From: JAIOSF01 sp047159865
Lineage (GTDB): Bacteria; Campylobacterota; Campylobacteria; Campylobacterales; Arcobacteraceae
DNA length: 64,000 nucleotides
NCBI RefSeq assembly: GCF_047159865.1
Contig: NZ_AP038804.1
Span: forward strand, 1,054,001-1,118,000
Reading direction: 5' to 3'
Part shown: positions 8,237 to 16,091 of the stretch, piece after piece
Layout of the letters: the number at the start of each line of letters is the position of its first letter
Position numbering within the stretch: the first letter of the stretch is position 1
Program-made: the position numbers and the translations under genes
Notes under the pieces: generated by a model
Told to the model about the DNA's origin: nothing
What the model saw: only the letters and a program-made list of their open reading frames with translations
Databases searched by the model: none

Positions 8237-8806
8237 ATGATAGTATGTGCAGGAAATAATGAAACATTTTCATTTGCAAGTACGATTGGAGTAGGGCTTA
8301 TAGAAAGTGCTATGAATCTAACAAGAATTTGTATGTTTGATAAGCCAGATTATATTATTTTTATAGGGAGTGCTGGTAGTTATGGAGGGTATAAACCTTT
8401 TGATATCGTTGAGAGTTCAAGTGCAGCAAATTTGGAACTTTCATTTTTAGAAAATAACTCTTACACTCCTATTGATAATGTTTTAAAATGCGAAGATACA
8501 AAACTACAAAATGATACAATTGTAAATTCATCAAATTATATCACTACAAACGCAACACTAGGTAAAGAATATTTACAATATGGAATTGGTATAGAAAATA
8601 TGGAATTTTATTCTATAGTAAAAATTGCACAAGAATTTGAGATAGATGTTAAAGGAATTTTTGTAGTTACAAACTATACAAATGAAAAAGCACATCAAGA
8701 CTTTATATCAAATCATCAAGAAGCAATGGACAAATTAATCAAACATTTGGAAAAGAAAAAACTAATTGTTCCACATGGAACAATTAAGGGAAAGGAAACA
8801 TTATAA
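8237..8806 (+). CDS. Nucleoside phosphorylase/hydrolase family protein
   Basis: Member of the PNP/UDP superfamily, which cleaves the glycosidic bond of purine nucleosides. The 189-residue protein is shorter than classical MTA/SAH nucleosidase. It has the N-terminal glycine-rich strand (MIVCAGNNE), the central FIGSAGSYGG and the family Glu-Met-Glu element GIENMEFYS that contacts ribose. Members of this size in the phylum are usually annotated as purine-nucleoside phosphorylase. A futalosine hydrolase (MqnB) role in menaquinone synthesis is possible but not shown. It begins 1 bp after hisF. Its last codons (IVPHGTI) are encoded by the third copy of the parS-like 16-mer. Confidence 0.75.
   Translation: MIVCAGNNETFSFASTIGVGLIESAMNLTRICMFDKPDYIIFIGSAGSYGGYKPFDIVESSSAANLELSFLENNSYTPIDNVLKCEDTKLQNDTIVNSSNYITTNATLGKEYLQYGIGIENMEFYSIVKIAQEFEIDVKGIFVVTNYTNEKAHQDFISNHQEAMDKLIKHLEKKKLIVPHGTIKGKETL
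8767..8782. promoter_or_regulatory. Candidate parS (ParB-binding) site 3, inside a coding region
   Basis: Third exact copy of TGTTCCACATGGAACA, here inside a longer 22-bp inverted repeat (8764-8785) with arms AATTGTTCCA and TGGAACAATT. It lies in the last codons of the nucleoside phosphorylase gene, where it encodes VPHGT, and just upstream of the rlmN start. parS sites inside coding sequence are common in other bacteria. Confidence 0.65.
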
Positions 8807-9870
8807 AAACATTATATGACTTTACTTTAGAAGAATTACAAAATGAAGTGAAACCAAGTTTTAGAGCAAAACAGATATACAACTGGATATATAAAAAATA
8901 TGCTACATCGTATGATGAGATGAAAAATATACCAAAAAATCTAAAAGTAGAATTAGAAGAAAAATACCCTATGGATATTTGCAAAATCATTAGAATAGAA
9001 GAAAGTTCTGATGGAACGAAAAAATATCTTTTTCAATATAAAGATGGAAAAACAGCAGAAGCGGTACTTTTACTTATGAAAGAGAAACAAAAAGATGAAA
9101 ATGGAAATATCACAAAAAGTGAACAATATACTTTTTGTATCTCCAGTCAAGTTGGATGTAAAGTAGGCTGTACTTTTTGTTTGACAGCAAAAGGTGGATT
9201 TGTACGAAATCTTACTCCTGGTGAAATAGTGACTCAAATTTCATATTTAAAAAAAGATAATAATATAGCTGAAAATAAATCAGTAAATCTTGTATATATG
9301 GGAATGGGTGAACCACTTGATAATTTTGATAATGTAGTCAAAGCTATCAAAATCATATCAGAAGAAGATGGACTTTCTATAAGTACAAGAAGACAAACAA
9401 TCTCAACAAGTGGAATAAGTACAAAAATAGCAAAACTAGGAAAACTAAATCTAGGTGTACAGTTAGCTATCTCATTACATGCTGTAGATGATGGACTAAG
9501 GTCTGAGCTTATTCCTATGAATAAAGCATACAATATTCAGTCAATTATAGATGCCGTTAGAGAGTTTCCAATAGATACAAGAAAAAAAGTGATGTTTGAA
9601 TATCTTGTAATCAAAGATAAAAATGACGATACAAAATCAGCAGATAAGTTAGTAAAACTTTTAAATGGAATCGATGCAAAAGTGAATCTTATCTATTTCA
9701 ATCCATTTCCTGGTACAACATATGAAAGACCTTCGAAAAATTCTATGATGAGATTTCAAGAATATTTATTAAATAAAAAAGTAATTTGTACAATTAGAGA
9801 ATCAAAAGGTATTGATATAAGTGCTGCTTGTGGGCAATTAAAAGAAAAGGAACAAAATGGGAACTCTTGA
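8803..9870 (+). CDS. rlmN: 23S rRNA (adenine-2503-C2)-methyltransferase RlmN, non-canonical start proposed
   Basis: Radical-SAM enzyme that methylates C2 of A2503 in 23S rRNA and A37 in some tRNAs. It has the cluster motif CxxxCxxC in SQVGCKVGCTFCLTA, the GMGEPL motif and the catalytic cysteine near the end (CTIRESKGIDISAACGQL). The first ordinary start, GTG 8848, would delete the conserved opening KTLYDFTLEELQNEV, which is encoded in frame just upstream. Between the in-frame stop at 8785 and that region there is no ATG, GTG or TTG. The best candidate is ATA 8803, spaced 6-7 nt after the AAGGA at 8792-8796 and overlapping the previous stop; ATT 8800 is the alternative. The enzyme assignment is firm; the start is an inference. 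Confidence 0.85.
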   Translation: MKTLYDFTLEELQNEVKPSFRAKQIYNWIYKKYATSYDEMKNIPKNLKVELEEKYPMDICKIIRIEESSDGTKKYLFQYKDGKTAEAVLLLMKEKQKDENGNITKSEQYTFCISSQVGCKVGCTFCLTAKGGFVRNLTPGEIVTQISYLKKDNNIAENKSVNLVYMGMGEPLDNFDNVVKAIKIISEEDGLSISTRRQTISTSGISTKIAKLGKLNLGVQLAISLHAVDDGLRSELIPMNKAYNIQSIIDAVREFPIDTRKKVMFEYLVIKDKNDDTKSADKLVKLLNGIDAKVNLIYFNPFPGTTYERPSKNSMMRFQEYLLNKKVICTIRESKGIDISAACGQLKEKEQNGNS

Positions 9871-9955
9871 TGTAGTAATGTTTATATTTTTAGCCCTTGT
9901 TTTAGTGGGTGGAATGATAGGTTTTTTTGTATACAATAACAAAGAGGAAGAATAG
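9857..9955 (+). CDS. 32-residue single-pass membrane protein, unknown
   Basis: A tiny frame starting at ATG 9857, overlapping the end of rlmN by 14 bp, preceded by AAGGA at 9847-9851. The product is one hydrophobic helix (VVMFIFLALVLVGGMIGFFV, about 6-25) with an acidic tail NNKEEE. It has the general look of small respiratory or assembly subunits such as CcoQ, CcoS or CydX, but no specific family is recognised. Spacing to the next gene is 3 bp, so it sits within a tight operon. Confidence 0.5.
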   Translation: MGTLDVVMFIFLALVLVGGMIGFFVYNNKEEE

Positions 9956-9958
9956 TAA

Positions 9959-10183
9959 TTGAATAAAAAAATATATGAAAATAGATGGATGGTTATGCTC
10001 ATTCAAATAATGAGCATATGTTTTATTTTAATCACAAAATTAGATTTGACTTTGAAACTTATGATGGTATTTGGATATTTTATGTTATTTAGACAAAAGA
10101 GATGGCATAAACATCTACTTATTATGTTACTTATGACATTTATTTTATCTTTTTCTAGTAATGAATTTCAATTCAATATATAA
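9959..10183 (+). CDS. Small two-helix membrane protein, unknown
   Basis: A 74-residue frame beginning at TTG 9959, with the purine-rich AAAGAGGAAG at 9941-9950 as ribosome-binding site. Two hydrophobic segments are visible: about residues 12-26 (MLIQIMSICFILITK) and 48-64 (LLIMLLMTFILSF), separated by a basic loop FRQKRWHKH. That places the loop in the cytoplasm by the positive-inside rule. No family is recognised. It lies 3 bp after the 32-residue membrane protein and 51 bp before kdsD. Confidence 0.55.
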   Translation: MNKKIYENRWMVMLIQIMSICFILITKLDLTLKLMMVFGYFMLFRQKRWHKHLLIMLLMTFILSFSSNEFQFNI

Positions 10184-10234
10184 GCGCTATTATGCTAAAA
10201 TAATTATATTAAGTACAGAATTAAGGTGTCAATA

Positions 10235-11182
10235 ATGAATATAAACAATATAGCAAAAGAAGTATTTGAAATAGAATCACAAGAGATAGCACGACTATCT
10301 GATTTGCTTACAGAAGACTTTAGTAAAGCTATAGATGCAGTTTACAATGCAAAAGGAAAGTTTATCATCTCTGGTATGGGAAAATCAGGAATTATAGGTA
10401 AAAAAATTGCTGCTACACTAGCTAGTACAGGAACTCCAAGTTTTTTCTTACATCCAGGTGAAGCATATCATGGTGATCTAGGGATGATTGAAAAAGATGA
10501 TATTGTTCTTCTAATATCTAATTCTGGTGAAACAGATGAAGTGTTAAAGCTAATTCCTTTTTTAAAATCTCAAGAAAATATTGTGATTGCGATGAGTGGA
10601 AAACCTCAATCGACTTTGGCAAATAATTCAAATTTTCATTTAAATGTATCTGTTGAAAATGAAGCCTGCCCTTTACAGCTAGCACCTATGAGTTCAACAA
10701 CAGCTACTTTAGTTATGGGTGATGCTATTGCGGCTGCATTGATGAAACTTAGAGATTTCAAAGATAGTGATTTTGCACAGTTTCATCCAGGTGGAAGTTT
10801 AGGAAGAAGACTTTTAACAAAAATAAAAGATGTTATGAAAAAAGACAACCTTCCTATCTGTTCTCAAGACTCGAAGGTAAAAGATATCATCCATACTATT
10901 ACAGCAGGTAAATGTGGTTTAGTAGTTGTAATGGAAGAGAATATAATAAAAGGTATCATTACTGATGGAGATATAAGAAGAGTGATGGAAGATCAAGAAG
11001 AAAACTTTTTTAAACTTGATGCAAAAGCTATTATGAGTTCTTCCCCAAAACAGATATCTGCTGATTCACGACTTATTGAAGCAAGTGATATTATGAGTGA
11101 AAAAAAGATAAATTCACTTTTAGTAGTAAATAAAAATTCTGAATTATGTGGTATAGTTCAAATGTATGATTTAGGAATATAA
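10235..11182 (+). CDS. kdsD: Arabinose-5-phosphate isomerase KdsD/KpsF
   Basis: Interconverts ribulose 5-phosphate and arabinose 5-phosphate, the first step to Kdo for lipopolysaccharide. An N-terminal SIS sugar-isomerase domain (about 30-165) shows GMGKSGIIGKKIAATLAST and LLISNSGETDEVL. Two CBS domains follow (about 200-315), ending in VVNKNSELCGIVQMYDLGI. I place the start at ATG 10235: AAGG at 10223-10226 is 8 nt upstream, whereas the in-frame GTG at 10226 would overlap that site. The length of 315 residues is normal. pabA/trpG follows after 2 bp. Confidence 0.93.
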   Translation: MNINNIAKEVFEIESQEIARLSDLLTEDFSKAIDAVYNAKGKFIISGMGKSGIIGKKIAATLASTGTPSFFLHPGEAYHGDLGMIEKDDIVLLISNSGETDEVLKLIPFLKSQENIVIAMSGKPQSTLANNSNFHLNVSVENEACPLQLAPMSSTTATLVMGDAIAAALMKLRDFKDSDFAQFHPGGSLGRRLLTKIKDVMKKDNLPICSQDSKVKDIIHTITAGKCGLVVVMEENIIKGIITDGDIRRVMEDQEENFFKLDAKAIMSSSPKQISADSRLIEASDIMSEKKINSLLVVNKNSELCGIVQMYDLGI

Positions 11183-11184
11183 AT

Positions 11185-11754
11185 ATGATTTTAATGATTG
11201 ATAACTATGATAGCTTTACTTATAATATAGTTCAATATTGTTTGGAGTTGGGTGCAGACTTAAAAGTGATAAGAAATGATGAACTTACTATTGAAGAGAT
11301 AAAGGATTTAAATCCAGAAAAAATTATTATCTCTCCTGGACCTGCAACGCCAAATGAAGCTGGTGTGTGTTTAGAAGTTATAAAAGAGTTTGCTAACACT
11401 ACACCTATTTTAGGTATCTGCTTAGGTCATCAAAGTATTGCACAAGTATTTGGAGGAGAGGTTATAAAAGCACCTGTTATGATGCATGGAAAAACTTCTG
11501 AAATAGAAATATTATGTGATGATGTGATGTTTAAAAACTTACCACAAAAAATGATTCAGACACGGTACCACTCTTTAACAGTCAATAAAAATAATCTACC
11601 TAAAGATATTATTGTAACTTCTAAAAGCTTGGATGATGATGAGATTATGTCTTTACGAATTAAAGATAAAAATATCTACGGTGTACAATTTCACCCTGAA
11701 TCAGTAATGAGTGAATATGGTCATGAAATGTTAAATAACTTCTTAAAATTATAG
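11185..11754 (+). CDS. pabA: Glutamine amidotransferase PabA/TrpG
   Basis: Class I glutaminase that supplies ammonia to aminodeoxychorismate synthase and/or anthranilate synthase. The 189-residue protein has MIDNYDSFTYN, the oxyanion motif ISPGPATPNEAG, the nucleophile in ILGICLGHQSIAQ and the His-Glu pair in GVQFHPESVMSE. All catalytic residues are present. No trpE is in the window, while pabB and pabC are at its left end, so PabA or a shared dual role is more likely than TrpG alone. It sits between kdsD (2-bp gap) and a membrane glycosyltransferase-like gene (7-bp gap). Confidence 0.88.
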   Translation: MILMIDNYDSFTYNIVQYCLELGADLKVIRNDELTIEEIKDLNPEKIIISPGPATPNEAGVCLEVIKEFANTTPILGICLGHQSIAQVFGGEVIKAPVMMHGKTSEIEILCDDVMFKNLPQKMIQTRYHSLTVNKNNLPKDIIVTSKSLDDDEIMSLRIKDKNIYGVQFHPESVMSEYGHEMLNNFLKL

Positions 11755-11761
11755 GTTTAAA

Positions 11762-12982
11762 ATGAAACTCAGTAAATATGATATTGGCTTTATTGGGTTA
11801 CTCTTAGCTCATGTAGCTGTATTGTTATTTGTGATTGATAATTACAGTATATCTGCAAAAGAAGCTACTATCTATTTTTCAGATAGTTTAAATGTTTTAA
11901 CACTTCTTACAAATTTTTCTACTTCGTTATTTGGAGAAAATGACTACTCTTTGCGTATACCTTTTGTTTTATTTTATATTGGAAGTGTTATTTTATTGTA
12001 TCTTTTAACAGATAATTATTTTAGACTACAAAGAGATAGACTTATAAGTATCATGATTTTTATGTTACTTCCTGGTATCAATAGTGCAGCACTTTTAGTC
12101 AATGAATCAATAATTGTAGTTTTTGGAACATTATTATATTTATATTTATACAAGTTAAAAGAGAAAGAATACTATATACTTTTGGTGCTATTTTTGTTTA
12201 TAGATAACTCTTTTGCTATTTTATTTTTAGCACTATTTTTCTACTCGATAAATAAAAAAGACAATACATTATTAGTCGTATCCTTAATATTATTTGGATT
12301 ATCAATGAGTATGTATGGATTTAGTGTTAATGGCTCACCTAGAGGATATTTATTAGATACTTTTGCTATTTATGCAACAATCTTTTCACCAGTTTTATTT
12401 TTATACTTTTTTTATGCTTTATATCGTACTGGTATTAAAAGGGAAAAAGATTTATATTGGTATATATCTATGACAGCATTAGGACTATCTCTTGTGTTTT
12501 CTCTAAGACAAAAAATTGCTATAGATGATTTTGCACCATTTGTAGTTATAGCAATTCCAATTATGGTAAAGTTATTTATTCACAGTTTACGAATCCGTTT
12601 AAAAGAGTTTAGAACTTTTCATTATGTTTTATTAAGAATTACACTTGGTGTTTTAGTTTTGAGCTTTTTACTATTTATTTTTAATAAGGCATTTTATATG
12701 TTTATTAAAAATCCTACATCTCATGTAGCTCACGAACATTATGTAGCTAAAGAGTTAGCAAATAAATTAAAAAGTTTATCAATATATGGAATTTCAACAT
12801 TAGATAAAAAACTTTCAATCCGATTAAAATTTTATGGAATAAAAAAAGATGAAACAAAACTTTTAAGTGAAAAAAAAATAGGCTTAGATAATAAAGTTAT
12901 ACCTATTATGTACCAAAATAGAATTATTACACAGTATTACATAATTGATGTAAACAATGTAAAAGCACAAATAAACAATTAG
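11762..12982 (+). CDS. Multi-pass membrane protein, GT39/PMT-like glycosyltransferase
   Basis: A 406-residue integral membrane protein with about ten hydrophobic segments and a short soluble C-terminus (about 335-406). The stretch FGENDYSLRIPFVLFYIGS resembles the region after the first loop of ArnT/PMT-type lipid-linked sugar transferases. In that family a conserved Asp/Glu pair lies in the first periplasmic loop; here the loop reads SISAKEATIYF, so only the Glu is evident. Function on a lipid-linked sugar acceptor is therefore a tentative family inference. It lies in the kdsD operon, which fits cell-envelope work. Confidence 0.55.
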   Translation: MKLSKYDIGFIGLLLAHVAVLLFVIDNYSISAKEATIYFSDSLNVLTLLTNFSTSLFGENDYSLRIPFVLFYIGSVILLYLLTDNYFRLQRDRLISIMIFMLLPGINSAALLVNESIIVVFGTLLYLYLYKLKEKEYYILLVLFLFIDNSFAILFLALFFYSINKKDNTLLVVSLILFGLSMSMYGFSVNGSPRGYLLDTFAIYATIFSPVLFLYFFYALYRTGIKREKDLYWYISMTALGLSLVFSLRQKIAIDDFAPFVVIAIPIMVKLFIHSLRIRLKEFRTFHYVLLRITLGVLVLSFLLFIFNKAFYMFIKNPTSHVAHEHYVAKELANKLKSLSIYGISTLDKKLSIRLKFYGIKKDETKLLSEKKIGLDNKVIPIMYQNRIITQYYIIDVNNVKAQINN

Positions 12983-12994
12983 AAAAAGAGAAAA

Positions 12995-14845
12995 ATGATA
13001 CAACTAACAAATATAGCAAAAAGATACGGAACACAAGAATTATTTCATGATGTAAATTTAAGAATGAACAGTGGTCAAAGAATTGGACTAGTAGGACGAA
13101 ATGGTACAGGAAAATCTACACTTTTTAAACTTATTTTAGAAGAAGAGTTTTATGATGATGGAGATATCTCTATTCCAAAAAATTATAAAATTGGAGCACT
13201 AAAACAACATTTAGAGTTTTCAGAAAAAAAACTTGTTGATGAAGTTTCTTTATCTTTAGCAGAGGATGATAAGTTTAGTGTTTATAAAGTAGAAAAAATA
13301 CTTTTTGGTTTAGGTTTTACTGGTGAAGATCTAGAAAAAGACCCATTATCATTTTCAGGTGGATTTCAAATCAGAATCAATCTTGCAAAGTTACTTATTA
13401 CTGAACCAAATCTTCTTTTACTAGATGAACCTACAAACTATCTTGATATTTTATCTTTACGGTGGCTAAAAACATTTTTAAAGTCTTTTGATGGGGAAGT
13501 AATCCTGATAACGCATGATAGAGATTTTATGGATGCTGTTTCAACACATACTATGGGTTTAAATCGTAAAAGTTTAAGTATCATAAAAGGAGATACTCAC
13601 AAGTTTTATGAGCAACTAAAAAGTGACGATGAACTCTATGAAAAACAAAAACTTTCGCAAGATAAAAAAGTAAAAGAGCTTGAAGAGTTTATAGCAAAAA
13701 ATAAAGCACGAGCTTCAACAGCCGCACAAGCTCAATCAAAAGTAAAACTTTTAGAAAAAATGGATATCTTAGATGACTTAAATTTTGAAAATTCTTTAAA
13801 ATTTAACTTTAATTTTAAAGATACTCCAGCAAAAGTTTTACTTGATATAAAGAACTTAAAGTTTGGATATACAAGTGATATGATTCTGTTTGAAAATGTT
13901 TCATTTACTTTAAAAAAGGGCGAAGTACTAGGTATAATCGGGAAAAATGGTAAAGGGAAATCAACTTTACTTAATACAATCGCAGGGGAACTTAAACACC
14001 TTGATGGAACTGTTGAGTATCATGGGACAAGTGAAGTGGGGCATTTTGGACAAACAAATATCTCACACCTAAACCCCAAAAATAATATTATGGATGAGAT
14101 CTATTTAGGTAACCCAAAACTTCCTGAGTCAACAGTTAGAAATATTTGTGGCTCTATGATGTTTCCAGGCGATAGTGCGAAAAAAAGTATTTCGCTACTT
14201 TCAGGTGGAGAAAAAAGTCGTGTGATGTTGGGGCAAATAATTGCAAGAGAAGTAAATATACTCTTTCTTGATGAGCCTACAAATCATCTTGATATGGACT
14301 CTATTGATGCTTTAACAACAGCAATAGAAAATTTTGAGGGCTCAGCTATTATTGTTACACATAGTGAAGAGTTGTTGCGTCGTGTTTGCCATAGGTTGAT
14401 TGTATTTGCAAAAGATGGTGCAGAATATTTTGATGGTAATTATGATGACTTTTTAGAAAAGATTGGTTGGGATGATGAAACAGAAAATGATATCAAAGAA
14501 GATAAAAAAGAGATAAATAGTCAAACTTCTAAAGTAAACAAAAAAGAGAATAAAAAACAAAGAAGTATGCTTATTCAAGAAAGAAGTAAAGCAACTTCTG
14601 GACTAAAAAAAGAGGTTGAAAAATTAGAAAACCTTATCATGGAAAATGAAGAAATTGTAGAAACATTACAAGAAGAGTTGATTAGTGCTTCAAATAAAGG
14701 TGACAATAGTAAAGTTATAGAATTGTCCGGTGATATAAGAAACTATGAAAAAGTGATCGAAGAGAGTTTTGAAAAGCTTGAAATTGCTCAAGAAAAACTT
14801 GATACAATTCTTGATGAATATGAAACAAAACTTGAAGGTCTATAA
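12995..14845 (+). CDS. ABC-F family ATPase (Uup/YheS-like)
   Basis: Soluble protein with two ABC ATPase domains in one chain and no membrane segment, typical of ABC-F factors that act on ribosomes. Domain 1 has Walker A GLVGRNGTGKSTL, signature FSGGFQIR and Walker B LLLLDEPTNYLD. The linker has the charged helical P-site tRNA interaction region (KKVKELEEFIAKNKAR). Domain 2 has GIIGKNGKGKSTLL, LSGGEKSRVMLGQ and LFLDEPTNHLD. The last 130 residues form a charged coiled coil like the Uup C-terminal domain. It is 616 residues long. Substrate export is unlikely. Confidence 0.9.
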   Translation: MIQLTNIAKRYGTQELFHDVNLRMNSGQRIGLVGRNGTGKSTLFKLILEEEFYDDGDISIPKNYKIGALKQHLEFSEKKLVDEVSLSLAEDDKFSVYKVEKILFGLGFTGEDLEKDPLSFSGGFQIRINLAKLLITEPNLLLLDEPTNYLDILSLRWLKTFLKSFDGEVILITHDRDFMDAVSTHTMGLNRKSLSIIKGDTHKFYEQLKSDDELYEKQKLSQDKKVKELEEFIAKNKARASTAAQAQSKVKLLEKMDILDDLNFENSLKFNFNFKDTPAKVLLDIKNLKFGYTSDMILFENVSFTLKKGEVLGIIGKNGKGKSTLLNTIAGELKHLDGTVEYHGTSEVGHFGQTNISHLNPKNNIMDEIYLGNPKLPESTVRNICGSMMFPGDSAKKSISLLSGGEKSRVMLGQIIAREVNILFLDEPTNHLDMDSIDALTTAIENFEGSAIIVTHSEELLRRVCHRLIVFAKDGAEYFDGNYDDFLEKIGWDDETENDIKEDKKEINSQTSKVNKKENKKQRSMLIQERSKATSGLKKEVEKLENLIMENEEIVETLQEELISASNKGDNSKVIELSGDIRNYEKVIEESFEKLEIAQEKLDTILDEYETKLEGL

Positions 14846-14846
14846 G

Positions 14847-16091
14847 ATGCAATTTAACGAACTAAATCTATCTCAGGAATTACAAAATGCACTTTTAAAA
14901 AATGACTATAAAAATGCTACAACTATTCAAGAAAAAGTTATCCCTTTGGTTTTAGATGGTTCTGATGTGATGGCAAAAGCTCAAACTGGAAGTGGAAAAA
15001 CTGCTAGTTTTGTGTTACCACTTTTGAATATTTGGCAAGAGCAATTAGTAAAAAGAACAACAAAAAAACCAAAAATCAAAATACTAATCTTGACACCAAC
15101 AAGAGAACTGACTATTCAAGTATCAAATAGCATCAAGAACTTTAGTAAAGAGTTTATTCAAAAACCAAAGATAGCAACAGTTATAGGTGGTGTAAGTATA
15201 GGAGATCAGCTTTTAGAGATACAGCAAGGAGTTGATATAGTTGTTTCAACAACAGGAAGACTTCTCGATATAATAGATAAAAAACAAATCAATTTGTCTT
15301 TTTTAGAACACCTTGTTTTAGATGAAGCAGACAAAATGCTCGATCTAGGTTTTGCTGAAGAGTTAGATTTGCTTTTAAAAGAGCTCCCAGAAAAAAGACA
15401 AAATTTGCTTTTTTCAGCAACTTATCCACAAAAGATGTTAGAAATTGCTGCTAAAATTACAACACATCCAATGAGTATAGAGATTGAAAATGAAGAACCA
15501 ACTGTTGTAAATATAAAACAAAGGGCAATAAAAGTAAACAAAGAAAATAGAAACGCATTATTACAAGAGCTTTTACGAAAAAATAAATGGAAAAGAGTTT
15601 TAGTATTTGTTTCAAGTAAAAGATCTAGTGATAATATTGCAAATAAGTTTAGAAAAAAAGGTTTTTTGGCAGACTCTTTTCATGGAGATTTGATACAAGA
15701 GGATAGAAACTTTACTTTAGATGAGTTCAAAGAAAACAAAATCAAAATACTTTTTGCAACAGATATAGCAAGTCGTGGTTTACATGTAGATGATATTTCG
15801 TGTGTGATCAATTATGATTTACCAAGAGGAAGTTCTGATTATGTTCATAGAATCGGACGAACTGGACGAGCTGGAAAAGAGGGCGTTGCTATATCTTTTA
15901 TTGGTTTAGAAGATTTTGAACATTTTAACTTAATAGAAAAAAAAGTAAATATCTCTTTAGAAAAAGAGGAGATACAAGGGTATGAATTAGAAGGTATTCC
16001 TATTTTAAAAGAGAAAGGAAAAGCTCCAATAAAAGGGAAAAGAAAAAGTAAAAAAGACAAACTACGAGAAGCACAAAATAAAAAGTTTTAA
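14847..16091 (+). CDS. DEAD-box ATP-dependent RNA helicase (RhlE-like)
   Basis: A 414-residue RNA helicase with all core motifs: Q-motif (NATTIQEKVIP), AKAQTGSGKTASF (motif I), PTRELTIQV (Ia), VLDEADKMLDLGF (II), FSATYP (III), VFVSSKR (IV), ATDIASRGLHV (V) and YVHRIGRTGRAG (VI). A short lysine-rich tail follows. The start is set at ATG 14847, 1 bp after the ABC-F stop; extending further upstream would run into that gene. Campylobacterota often use one such helicase with RNase J, which is also in this window (4593-6533). Its last codons overlap the proposed start of the pseudopilin gene. Confidence 0.94.
   Translation: MQFNELNLSQELQNALLKNDYKNATTIQEKVIPLVLDGSDVMAKAQTGSGKTASFVLPLLNIWQEQLVKRTTKKPKIKILILTPTRELTIQVSNSIKNFSKEFIQKPKIATVIGGVSIGDQLLEIQQGVDIVVSTTGRLLDIIDKKQINLSFLEHLVLDEADKMLDLGFAEELDLLLKELPEKRQNLLFSATYPQKMLEIAAKITTHPMSIEIENEEPTVVNIKQRAIKVNKENRNALLQELLRKNKWKRVLVFVSSKRSSDNIANKFRKKGFLADSFHGDLIQEDRNFTLDEFKENKIKILFATDIASRGLHVDDISCVINYDLPRGSSDYVHRIGRTGRAGKEGVAISFIGLEDFEHFNLIEKKVNISLEKEEIQGYELEGIPILKEKGKAPIKGKRKSKKDKLREAQNKKF

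Noticed and set aside
11185..11754. Tryptophan operon around the TrpG-like gene
   Set aside because: No trpE, trpD or other trp gene is adjacent, whereas pabB and pabC are in the window, so PabA was preferred.
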